Notes under the pieces: generated by a model
Database searches by the model: none
Seen by the model: the letters and a program-made list of their open reading frames with translations, nothing else
Told to the model about the DNA's origin: nothing
Source of the DNA: an uncultured Dongia sp.
Lineage (GTDB): Bacteria; Pseudomonadota; Alphaproteobacteria; Dongiales; Dongiaceae
Length of the DNA: 64,000 nucleotides
Assembly: GCF_936916975.1 (NCBI RefSeq)
Contig: NZ_CAKZGO010000016.1
Span: 37,027 to 101,026 of the forward strand
Reading direction: 5' to 3'
Shown: one piece after another, positions 53,984 through 61,535 of the stretch
Layout of the letters: every line of letters starts with the position of its first letter
Position numbering within the stretch: the stretch's first letter is position 1
Translations under genes and position numbers: made by a program

Positions 53984-54451
53984 TCAGGCGGCGAGTGAAT
54001 TATTGTCTCGTAAGTTTATGGAAATCTCAAGCCGAGTGGGCGTGACGTTTCTGAGCAGATCCAGCACCGGGTCATGTCGTTCGACCGTGATACGGAGCCG
54101 CTCCAAAGCATAGATGTCGGCCGGACTGGAAAGCCTGGCTTCGGCCCGGATGCTGCCGGGACCGGGCCTCACAAGATCCGCCGTGGCGGCAAGGCCGTTG
54201 AGATCCAACCCGGATTCTATGCGAATTTCAACATTATTAAGTGGGATGTCGAGCGCAGCGGCATAGTGCCGATAGCTAGCGGCGAGGCTACCAGCCAGGG
54301 CCTCCAGCACCCTCTGCACATGCTCGAGTTCCGGCCGTCTGGCGTGAACCTCGACCCCGGCGCGCGCCTTCAGCGTCACCTGGGCACAATGTGGACTGTG
54401 CCGGATCTCGTCTTGCAACTGGGTGATGGTGGTATCGATCTGGGTCGTCAT
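53984..54451 (-). CDS. OsmC/Ohr-fold protein lacking both redox cysteines
   Basis: 155 residues. The OsmC fold is visible: VTLKARAGVEVHARRPE, a long helix with VQRVLEALAGSLAASYRHYAAAL, then IPLNNVEIRIESGLDL, a VRPGPGSIRAEARL strand and a second helix ending ERHDPVLDLLRN. At the positions where OsmC/Ohr have peroxidatic cysteines this protein has Ser/Ala (ALAGSLAAS) and Asp (RHDPV). It is therefore not a thiol peroxidase. It sits between the SAM riboswitch leader and metY, which points to a role in sulfur metabolism or thiol/persulfide binding. Confidence 0.72.
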   Translation of the reverse strand: MTTQIDTTITQLQDEIRHSPHCAQVTLKARAGVEVHARRPELEHVQRVLEALAGSLAASYRHYAAALDIPLNNVEIRIESGLDLNGLAATADLVRPGPGSIRAEARLSSPADIYALERLRITVERHDPVLDLLRNVTPTRLEISINLRDNNSLAA

Positions 54452-54502
54452 CGCAAACAGCCCTCCTGGGTCACTGAATCAGCCCGGGGCCAAGGCACTG
54501 CA

Positions 54503-54553
54503 GCGCTTTAGCTCTTGGTGACGCGGTGCAAGCTGCCCCTCAAATCCCGCGGG
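54503..54553 (-). ncRNA. SAM-II riboswitch aptamer, proximal copy
   Basis: On the minus strand CGCGG-GATTTGA ... CAGCTTGCA-CCGCG ... GAGCTAAAGC. P1 is CGCGG (54551-54547) with CCGCG (54526-54522). The conserved loop GATTTGA is at 54546-54540 and the pseudoknot strand GCTAAA near 54512. The linker after P1 is two bases shorter and less conserved than in the distal copy. It lies about 50 bases upstream of the OsmC-like start codon with its AGGAGG site, so it could control translation. Confidence 0.65.
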
Positions 54554-54580
54554 TCCATAGCGGTGGACCAGGCCCTAGAC

Positions 54581-54611
54581 GACAAAACCCGCCGCGTCAG
54601 GGACGGGCGGG
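54581..54611 (-). terminator. Intrinsic terminator between two SAM-II aptamers
   Basis: On the minus strand CCCGCC plus CGTC pairs with GACG plus GGCGGG (one bulged C, three-base loop CCT) and is followed by TTTTGTC. It lies about 30 bases after the distal aptamer and 28 bases before the proximal one, the position of a riboswitch-controlled terminator. Confidence 0.7.
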
Positions 54612-54640
54612 CAGCCAAAACACAGGTTTCATGCCGAAAC

Positions 54641-54694
54641 CGCGCTTTAGCTGCATTTATAACGCGCCCGCAAGCTGAGCTTCAAATCGGCGCG
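54641..54694 (-). ncRNA. SAM-II riboswitch aptamer, distal copy
   Basis: On the minus strand CGCGCC-GATTTGA-AGCT-CAGCTTGC-GGGCGCG-TTATAAATGCA-GCTAAAGC. P1 pairs CGCGCC (54694-54689) with GGGCGCG. The GATTTG, GCTTGC, ATAAA and GCTAAA blocks and the 11-base spacing from P1 to GCTAAA match the SAM-II (metA motif) consensus that I know. It is the first element after the putative promoter and precedes an intrinsic terminator. Confidence 0.88.
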
Positions 54695-54700
54695 ACCGGA

Positions 54701-54729
54701 GAATGATCCGGGGCGGGGCTTATTGTCAA
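54701..54729 (-). promoter_or_regulatory. Putative promoter of the SAM-II leader
   Basis: On the minus strand a perfect -35 TTGACA (54729-54724) is followed after 17 bases by a weak -10 (TCATTC, or CATTCT one base further). Transcription would start close to 54694, the first base of the distal aptamer. Confidence 0.5.
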
Positions 54730-54797
54730 GCTGGCTTGACGGCGACCTCCGCATGGCCGAAGAGTCCGGCCCCTTGTCCCAATTAGCCGGCCGGATC

Positions 54798-55823
54798 ATG
54801 AGCGCATTTCAAGACGTCCTGTTTTCCATCGAGAATAATCACGGCCGCATCGTGCTCAATCGACCCAAGGCGATGAACGCGCTCACCCTCGACATGATCG
54901 ATGCGATCGCGGCACAGCTCGCGGCCTGGGAGATGCGCGTCGACATCAAGGCGATCATCATCACCGGCGCCGGCGACAAGGCATTCTGTGCTGGCGGCGA
55001 TGTGAAGGCGGTGCATGCCGCCAAGCAGCGCGGCGATCTCGGCATGCTGGAGGATTTCTATCGCCGCGAATACACGCTCAACCATCGCCTGGCGAATTAC
55101 GGCAAACCGATCATTGCGGTCATGGACGGCATCGTCATGGGTGGCGGGGCCGGCATCGCGTTCAACTGTTCACACCCGGTCGCTACACATAAGACGGTCT
55201 TCGCCATGCCGGAATGCCGTATTGGCCTGTTCCCGGATGTGGGTGCCGGGCATTTCCTCAACCGTTGCAGCCTTCCCTTGGCGCTGGCGCTGGGTCTGAC
55301 AGGCCTGACGCTGCGCGGTCCGGGCGTGATCCGCGCCGGCCTTGCCAAGCATTTCGTTGGAAGTGGGCGCGTGGCGGAAATTGGCATCGACACTCTCGAG
55401 GCGCTGCAACTGCCGATCGAGACGGCTGGTCTCGATCAGATGCTGCCCAATATCGAGCGGGTGTTCGGGCTCAAGACCCTCGACGAGATCATGACTGTGC
55501 TCGGCGCCCGCAAGGATGCCTGGGCGGTCGAGACGGCCAAGGCACTCCGCGGCTTCTCGCCCACCAGCCTCAAGGTCGCCTTCGCCCACATCACGCGGGC
55601 GCGCGGCCAGACACTGGCCGACGTGCTCAAGACCGAGTTCCGCCTGGTGCAGCATTTCATGGCCGGACATGACTTCTTCGAGGGCGTGCGGGCGCTGCTG
55701 ATCGACAAGGACAGTGCCCCCAAATGGCGCCCGGCCGACTCAGCCGCGGTCACCCCGGCCATGGTCGAGGGCTATTTTGCCCCCGTGCCGGGTGTCAAGG
55801 ACTGGTCGACCGGAGCCCACTAA
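54798..55823 (+). CDS. 3-hydroxyisobutyryl-CoA hydrolase-like (enoyl-CoA hydratase/isomerase superfamily)
   Basis: 341 residues from ATG 54798, the start that fits the family N-terminus (DVLFSIENNHGRIVLNRPKAMNALTL); an upstream ATG at 54753 would add 15 residues. Crotonase-fold oxyanion motifs: FCAGGDVKAVHAAK and MDGIVMGGGAGIAF, with PECRIGLFPDVGAGHFLNR typical of 3-hydroxyisobutyryl-CoA hydrolase. The C-terminal extension (FRLVQHFMAGHDFFEGVRALLIDKD) also fits. It releases 3-hydroxyisobutyrate in valine breakdown. No other valine genes are adjacent. Confidence 0.88.
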   Translation: MSAFQDVLFSIENNHGRIVLNRPKAMNALTLDMIDAIAAQLAAWEMRVDIKAIIITGAGDKAFCAGGDVKAVHAAKQRGDLGMLEDFYRREYTLNHRLANYGKPIIAVMDGIVMGGGAGIAFNCSHPVATHKTVFAMPECRIGLFPDVGAGHFLNRCSLPLALALGLTGLTLRGPGVIRAGLAKHFVGSGRVAEIGIDTLEALQLPIETAGLDQMLPNIERVFGLKTLDEIMTVLGARKDAWAVETAKALRGFSPTSLKVAFAHITRARGQTLADVLKTEFRLVQHFMAGHDFFEGVRALLIDKDSAPKWRPADSAAVTPAMVEGYFAPVPGVKDWSTGAH

Positions 55824-55973
55824 ACGCAGCGAAAGCAGCAATTTGGCGGGAAATGATAGAGCCCGCCCGACAGCAGGCTGGCGCAGGATTAACCATTGCT
55901 TTACGATGGGTAGCTAGTTTGAGACCGAATCGCGACCATTTTGGGCGCGGTTCTGCGCTATTGGGGATTAGCG

Positions 55974-56429
55974 GTGAAAAAAGCCTATTTGGAAACTATT
56001 GCGCTGGTTGAGCGCCTGCATCGCGAATGCCTTGAAGTCATCAAGGCCGATCTTGATCGGCAGGGCATCCGGGATCTCAACAACGTTCAGGCGATGATCC
56101 TGTTCAACATCGGTAGCGACGTGCTGTCGGTCGGCGAACTGACGAACCGGGGCTATTACCTCGGCTCGAACGTCTCCTACAACGTCAAGAAGATGGTCGA
56201 AAACGGCTATCTCATCCAGGAACGCTCGCCCCATGACCGGCGCGCGGTCCATGTCCGCTTGTCGGAAAAGGCCTTGGCCGTCGTCCAGAAGATGCATGAC
56301 ATGTACGACAAGCATCTCCAGGCGCTCAATACCGAGACCTTCAAGGAAGGTGAACTCGATGGCGTCAATCTGACCCTGCGCCGCCTTGAGCGCTTCTGGG
56401 CAGCCTCGATGGACTACGCCCCGCGCTAA
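55974..56429 (+). CDS. MarR-family winged-helix regulator (LdtR-like)
   Basis: 151 residues with a GTG start preceded by GGGGA. The HTH is visible in SVGELTNRGYYLGSNVSYNVKKMVENGYL, and the wing in ERSPHDRRAVHVRLSEKAL. The sequence resembles alphaproteobacterial LdtR/MarR regulators, which control envelope remodelling genes; this is a similarity from memory. It is a cytoplasmic dimer. It converges on the SHMT-like gene with only 12 bases between stops. The target is not evident. Confidence 0.85.
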   Translation: MKKAYLETIALVERLHRECLEVIKADLDRQGIRDLNNVQAMILFNIGSDVLSVGELTNRGYYLGSNVSYNVKKMVENGYLIQERSPHDRRAVHVRLSEKALAVVQKMHDMYDKHLQALNTETFKEGELDGVNLTLRRLERFWAASMDYAPR

Positions 56430-56441
56430 ATAGAAGCTGGA

Positions 56442-57788
56442 TTAAGCTTCGCGGATGTAATGCAATTTTTGGAATAGGCGACGTAACGCGATTACGTCGC
56501 CTTTCACGTTTTGTGGCGCCTCGTTCTTCACGAGCACCCGCGCAATCAGCCCGGCGATCTCATCCATGTCCATCGCGGCAAAGCCCCAGCGGGTGATCTC
56601 CTGCGTGCCGATACGAATACCGTTGGCGTCATCCGTCACCTCAGGCAGCGGCAGGCCGATGCTGGTGAACAGGATATTGGCGGGTTCGATCCTGGCACTC
56701 GCGGCATTGCCGCCGCCATAGGGGATCGCGTTCAACGCAACATGCTGCGACATGGTGAACTGGTCGCGGCCGGTGGGACGGAACACGGCAACGCCGGCAG
56801 CATCCAGTGCCACCGCCAGGGCCTGCGCATTGGCAATGCATGTGCGGGCATAGGCCGGGCCGAATTCCAGCAGATCCATCACCGCGATGATCATCGCCGC
56901 CGTGCGCCCCAGGTCGAAATTGGCGGTGAGGCCGGGGAAGGCGATCCGGTCGAGGCGCTCGGCCAACTCTGCCGAGTTGGTGAGAATCATACCGGATGGT
57001 GGGCCGCCAAAGGATTTGTAGGTCGACCCGGTCATCAGATCGGCGCCTTCGGCCAGGGGCTGCTGGAAACAGCCGCCGGCAATCAGGCCACCCATATGTG
57101 CGGCGTCATAGAGCACATAGGCGCCGACCTCATCAGCCACGCTACGCACCGCGGCGAGATTGTAGGGGAACAGGCACATGCTGCCGGCAACGATGATCAG
57201 CTTTGGCCGGATGCGTTTAGCAGCATCGCGCAGAGCGTCAGCATCGACATCCATCCGCGCGGTGTCGAACGGCACGTCATGAACCTTGAGGCCATAGAGG
57301 CCGGCAGCACCGATCGCATGATGGGTCGGGTGGCCGGCGGCTGCGTCCGAAAACGCCATGATCGCATCGCCGGGCCGGCAGGTCGCCATATAAGCATAGA
57401 GGTTGGCAAGTGACCCGCTGCCCACCCGATGCTCAGCAAAGCGCGCGTTGAACAGACGCTTCAACAGTGTCGTGAGCATCACCTCCAGCTGTTCGGCGTG
57501 CTGCATGCCCTTGTTGTACTTGGCGCCCGGATGGCCCAGGTTCGGGCGGCTGCCGATGGTTGAGCCAAGCAAGGCGGAGCCACGTGGGTTCGGCATATTT
57601 GTGCCGGCATAAAGATTGATGCAGTCGTGATCGACCAGCTGCTCGTGTGCCGCGATCAGCCGATGTGCTTCGGCATCTAAGGTGGCCAGATCCATGCCAT
57701 CATAGCGCGCGGCGTGTCGCTCGATGAAGGCGCTGGCCTCTGCCGGAATCCAAGGTGAAAGCGAGGCACTGGAATCCGGCATGGGCAT
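56442..57788 (-). CDS. Serine-hydroxymethyltransferase-like PLP enzyme (divergent)
   Basis: 448 residues, fold-type I PLP enzyme related to GlyA. The PLP lysine is K258 in TGSTYKSFGGPPSGMIL, where GlyA has TTTTHKTLRGPRGG. The substrate-binding segment reads NLYAGTNMPNPRGSALLG instead of the GlyA NKYAEGYPGxRYYGG, and LYDAAHMGGLIAGG is retained. It is therefore a paralogue with an altered active-site entrance. It lies 12 bases after the sialic-acid-synthase-type gene and probably belongs to the nonulosonic acid operon. A folate-linked hydroxymethyl or aldolase reaction is possible but unproven. Confidence 0.78.
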   Translation of the reverse strand: MPMPDSSASLSPWIPAEASAFIERHAARYDGMDLATLDAEAHRLIAAHEQLVDHDCINLYAGTNMPNPRGSALLGSTIGSRPNLGHPGAKYNKGMQHAEQLEVMLTTLLKRLFNARFAEHRVGSGSLANLYAYMATCRPGDAIMAFSDAAAGHPTHHAIGAAGLYGLKVHDVPFDTARMDVDADALRDAAKRIRPKLIIVAGSMCLFPYNLAAVRSVADEVGAYVLYDAAHMGGLIAGGCFQQPLAEGADLMTGSTYKSFGGPPSGMILTNSAELAERLDRIAFPGLTANFDLGRTAAMIIAVMDLLEFGPAYARTCIANAQALAVALDAAGVAVFRPTGRDQFTMSQHVALNAIPYGGGNAASARIEPANILFTSIGLPLPEVTDDANGIRIGTQEITRWGFAAMDMDEIAGLIARVLVKNEAPQNVKGDVIALRRLFQKLHYIREA

Positions 57789-57800
57789 CTCTCTTCGACT

Positions 57801-58856
57801 CTAATTGGTGGCGGCCAACATGGTCCAATCGACAGCGGTGCCGCGCTTGAGATCGCGTGCGGCACGGCGGCCGAGCACATCCGGCAGATGTTTGGGCGCC
57901 AGGCCCTTGCCGGGCCGGATCGAGCGCACGTCCTCTGGCCCGATCGTCGCGCCCGCTTTGACATCCTTCACGATGTACAGCGACCGACGCATCGGCCGGA
58001 TGCCTGCTTCCGAAGCTGTGGGCCCGTAATGCACGGCGCCCACGGCTTCCCAGGCGACGTTGATCGCCTCGACCATCTGTGTCAGTTCGGCCGGTTCCAG
58101 GCTGAAAGCGGAATCGACCCCGCCATCGGCGCGTGCGAGGGTGAAGTGCTTCTCGATCAACGCGGAGCCGAGGGCCGTGGCGGCCACCGGCACGGCGGTG
58201 CCCATGGTGTGGTCGGACAGACCGACCACACAATCGAACAACTCGGCCATGTGCGGAATGGTCTTCAAATAGCTTTCTGCCGGCGGGGTCGGGTAGCCGC
58301 TGGTGCATTTCAGCAGGATGAGTTCCTTGCAGCCCGCGTCTCGTGCGGCGGCCACCGCATCGGCGATTTCACCGAGTTCGGAGGCGCCCGTGGACATGAT
58401 CATCGGCTTGCCGGTTCTGGCAACATATTGGATCAGCGGAATGTCGCACAATTCCAATGAGGCGATTTTGTAAGCAGGTGCGCCCAGCTGTTCCAGCATA
58501 TCGACCGCGGTATGATCGAAGGGAGAACTGAAGACGGAAATGCCAAGTTCGCGACCGAGTGCGAAAAGCGGCTCATGCCATTCCCAGGGCATCGCCGCTT
58601 CCTTGTAGAGATCAAAGAGGCGCGCGCCATCCCACAGGCCACCCTTCACGCGGAAGTCCGGGCCGTCATGGTCGATGGTGATGGTATCGGCGCGGTAGCT
58701 CTGCAATTTCAGGGCATCGGCGCCGGCCTTTTTGGCTTCGCGCAGGATATCCTTCGCGCGTTCCAGGCTGCCGTTATGGTTGGCAGACAATTCGGCGATG
58801 ACATAAGGCGGGCGACCGTGCCCGATCTCTCGCCCGGCAATGGTGACGCGCTGCAT
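57801..58856 (-). CDS. pseI: Pseudaminic acid synthase (NeuB/PseI family)
   Basis: 351 residues. The TIM-barrel NeuB domain (VIAELSANHNGSLERAKDILREAKKAGADALKLQSY, then EHFT-like IEKHFTLAR) is followed by a C-terminal antifreeze-like/SAF domain (about 290-351). YKIASLELCDIPLI and SPFDHTAVDMLEQL fit PseI. It condenses phosphoenolpyruvate with 2,4-diacetamido-trideoxy-altrose (or a related sugar) to a nonulosonic acid. Its start overlaps the stop of the fusion gene by one base (TAATG). Confidence 0.93.
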   Translation of the reverse strand: MQRVTIAGREIGHGRPPYVIAELSANHNGSLERAKDILREAKKAGADALKLQSYRADTITIDHDGPDFRVKGGLWDGARLFDLYKEAAMPWEWHEPLFALGRELGISVFSSPFDHTAVDMLEQLGAPAYKIASLELCDIPLIQYVARTGKPMIMSTGASELGEIADAVAAARDAGCKELILLKCTSGYPTPPAESYLKTIPHMAELFDCVVGLSDHTMGTAVPVAATALGSALIEKHFTLARADGGVDSAFSLEPAELTQMVEAINVAWEAVGAVHYGPTASEAGIRPMRRSLYIVKDVKAGATIGPEDVRSIRPGKGLAPKHLPDVLGRRAARDLKRGTAVDWTMLAATN

Positions 58857-61123
58857 TATGATTCCTCGCGCTGTGCTGGTAGGGAGTGAAAATACCCGTT
58901 GGCCAAGCTATATCCTGCACGCTGGAACAAGGCCAGGGAGGCAATGTTTTCAGCCATTACCTTAGCATAAAAATGTGCCCCCGGTGCCAAGGCGCGGGTG
59001 CCGCGCAGCATTGCGCTGGCAATGCCTTGGCGATAGCAATCAGGGGCTGTGGCGATCGAGATCAGATATTGGGGGCGGCCTTTATCCTCGCCCAGCCAAT
59101 CCAGGCGGACATAGCCGGTTGGGGTGCCTTTGACTTCGCCCACCAACAGCCAGTCGCGGTCCGATGCCAGCTTGGCAGTCAACCAGGCATGATGCTCGAC
59201 CTGTGTCGGCACATTTGTGCTGAAGGCAAAGCGCCGCGTCTCGGGCGCCGTCTGCCAATTGAGCAGCAGCGCTTCATCCCGCATTTCCACCGGGCGCAGG
59301 CGAAGGCTGCGTTCCTGATCGAGCGGGATATCGGGCTGCAAGGCCGCAACGACGCGCTGTGCACCCCGGCCATCCCAAAGTTCGGCCGCCGCCAGCGACA
59401 TCTTGCGGCGGAGTGCCGGATCGTCGATCAGCCGATCGAGGCCGCAGGCAAGGGCTGCCGCGACCTGCTCGCGGGTTTCGGTTGTGAGGAAGCCGGCGAT
59501 CAAGCCAGCGCCGATCTCTTCCACGATCGTCGCATTGGGCCGCTGGTTCTCTGCGATTCCCACGAGCAGGGACGCCAGGCCCAGGCAGCCGCGCTCCCAG
59601 GTCGAAGAGCCAGGGGCGCCGATGACGATGTCTGATGATGCCATCAGGCCCGCCATATCGGCGACGTCCGTCAGCAGACGGAAGCGCCCGCTGCTGGCGG
59701 CAATCTGCTGTTTGATGGAATCCAGATGGGGCGCGGAACTGCCCAGGACGACATCGACGGCGAAGCCGGTGCGCTTGGCCAGGACATCGAGGGTCAGTCC
59801 GGTGCCGTTCAGTGGATCGACGCCGCCGAAGGCCACCAGCACACGTTGTGGGCGCTCATTGCTCTGCGGGCCGGCAAGCACACGCAGGCGTGCTGCGCGC
59901 TTGGCGGAAAACTGCTGACGCAAGAGGGCGTAGTCGAGACCCAGCAGATAGCGAGCCGGGCGCACATTCAACGGCGCATACTGTTCGGCGGTAAAACCCG
60001 GCGTCGGATTCAAGATGATGTCTGCATCCATCTCGCGATTGGCGAGATCGTCAAAGTAGACGATGCGTCGCGCAAACTTGCGCGCCACACTCGCAAACTC
60101 CTTGGTCGTGCCGTAGTGGTCGATGAACAGCACATCGCATTTGCCGATCGCGGCGGTAATCTGGCTGGCGGCTGCCTTTGGTTCCGCACTGGTCAGGCGA
60201 ATGACAGCTGCCGGCGGGATGCTGGTCTGCAGGAAGGCCTCGGTCTTCTGGTCGACCGCCCAATGGCACCGCCAGCCCAGGGCTTCAAGCTGCGATTGCA
60301 GGGTGTTGCATCGCATGGCGTGGCCACTGCCGATCTGGGCATTGGCTTCGAAATGGAACACCGCGACGGGCGCCGCGAGGTCGTCGGACATGATGTTGGC
60401 TGCACGGTGCATGGCATTGGCGCGCACCAAGGCAGGTTCCTGGCTGATCAAGGACAGGACTTCCTGCCAAGGCGGTATGCGATCACGTGGCAGCTTGTCG
60501 AACAGGTTGGAAAAGAAGGTGAGGTCTTCGGGATAGTCCAGCGTCCAGCGATGCTGATTTGCCGGCCAGCCTGGGCCGGTGACATTGGCATGGCGTAGAT
60601 CTGGCGCGCGCCGGATCCACGGCGTCACATGCTCGCGATCGTAAGGCTCGGTGGCCAGGATGGCGGCGCGCTCAAGGGCCGAACGGGTAAAGGTCTCGCA
60701 GTCGAGGCCATGCGGAAACAAGCGCGGCATGTTGCTGGCCGCGTAATCGGCATTCGTCTCGGCGCGCAGTTTCAGCACCGCTTCGCAGATTTCGGGATCG
60801 ATCAGCGGGCAGTCGCTGGTGACCCGCATGATGATGTCGGCGTCGACCGCGCGCGCTGCGCCTTGATAGCGTGACAGAACGTCGGCCTCATCGCCGCGGA
60901 AGACGACGGCGCCCAATGCCGCCGCGGCTTCGGCGACCGGCGTGTCGCTTTCCTTGTCGGTCGTGGCGATGACCACGCAATCGACCCCGCTGACCGCTTC
61001 GAGGCGGGCAATGATGTGGGCGAGGACCGTCTTGCCGCCGATCTGGCGCAGCACCTTGCCTGGCAGCCTGGTCGAACCCAGCCGTGCCTGAACGATGATG
61101 GCTGTCTTATTCTTGGTGTTCAT
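58856..61123 (-). CDS. Trifunctional nonulosonic-acid protein: cytidylyltransferase, PseG-type hydrolase and GNAT fusion
   Basis: 755 residues with three domains. Residues 1-about 244 are a SpsF-like (COG1861) nucleotidyltransferase (IIVQARLGSTRLPGKVL, TSDCPLIDP). About 245-600 is PseG-like UDP-sugar hydrolase, starting MSDDLAAPVAVFHFEA with the GSGHAMRC loop and GVDPLNGT, GAPGSSTWERG. About 604-755 is an acetyltransferase (LRLRPVEMRDEALLLNW, YLISIATAPDCYRQGIASAML). These activities release the 6-deoxy sugar, acetylate it and activate the product as CMP-sugar. In most species they are separate PseF, PseG and PseH. Confidence 0.9.
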   Translation of the reverse strand: MNTKNKTAIIVQARLGSTRLPGKVLRQIGGKTVLAHIIARLEAVSGVDCVVIATTDKESDTPVAEAAAALGAVVFRGDEADVLSRYQGAARAVDADIIMRVTSDCPLIDPEICEAVLKLRAETNADYAASNMPRLFPHGLDCETFTRSALERAAILATEPYDREHVTPWIRRAPDLRHANVTGPGWPANQHRWTLDYPEDLTFFSNLFDKLPRDRIPPWQEVLSLISQEPALVRANAMHRAANIMSDDLAAPVAVFHFEANAQIGSGHAMRCNTLQSQLEALGWRCHWAVDQKTEAFLQTSIPPAAVIRLTSAEPKAAASQITAAIGKCDVLFIDHYGTTKEFASVARKFARRIVYFDDLANREMDADIILNPTPGFTAEQYAPLNVRPARYLLGLDYALLRQQFSAKRAARLRVLAGPQSNERPQRVLVAFGGVDPLNGTGLTLDVLAKRTGFAVDVVLGSSAPHLDSIKQQIAASSGRFRLLTDVADMAGLMASSDIVIGAPGSSTWERGCLGLASLLVGIAENQRPNATIVEEIGAGLIAGFLTTETREQVAAALACGLDRLIDDPALRRKMSLAAAELWDGRGAQRVVAALQPDIPLDQERSLRLRPVEMRDEALLLNWQTAPETRRFAFSTNVPTQVEHHAWLTAKLASDRDWLLVGEVKGTPTGYVRLDWLGEDKGRPQYLISIATAPDCYRQGIASAMLRGTRALAPGAHFYAKVMAENIASLALFQRAGYSLANGYFHSLPAQREES

Positions 61124-61535
61124 GGTGCTGAGCTCGTGTGAGGAAGTGCCGTAGGATGTGCATCATGGCGACGATGTGCAACTGCGGAAATCATAGTCCC
61201 TGGAGCGAATCACCCCAAGCTCGAGCCGATATCGCGGTGGCTGTCGCCCCACCCGTCGACTCAAGCCCGATCGGGGCAGGCACCGGCGGCGATTGGATAG
61301 CAGTTGCCCTAGGCCTATGCTAGCGTTTCCGGGCAAAATCTCTCCGATTGGCGGGGATCATCGATCGCGCTCAATCGCCGCAGGCATACGTCGGCGGGTA
61401 TGTCTGGAAAGCATATTTTGCGCCCCGGGATGGCAATCCGTCGAAACCTGCTTGCAATGACAGGCAACCCATTGTTCAACGGCGGGGCGGAAGCGGGGGG
61501 CGGCTTGGCTAGGGAGATAAATAGTAGAAATAATC
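61124..61535. other. Intergenic region of 412 bases, no gene seen
   Basis: This separates the divergent fusion gene and surface-carbohydrate gene. It must carry both promoters. Reading all frames showed no coding pattern or ribosome site. AT-rich sequence just before 61536 (around 61515-61530) is the likely promoter for the plus-strand gene. Confidence 0.35.
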
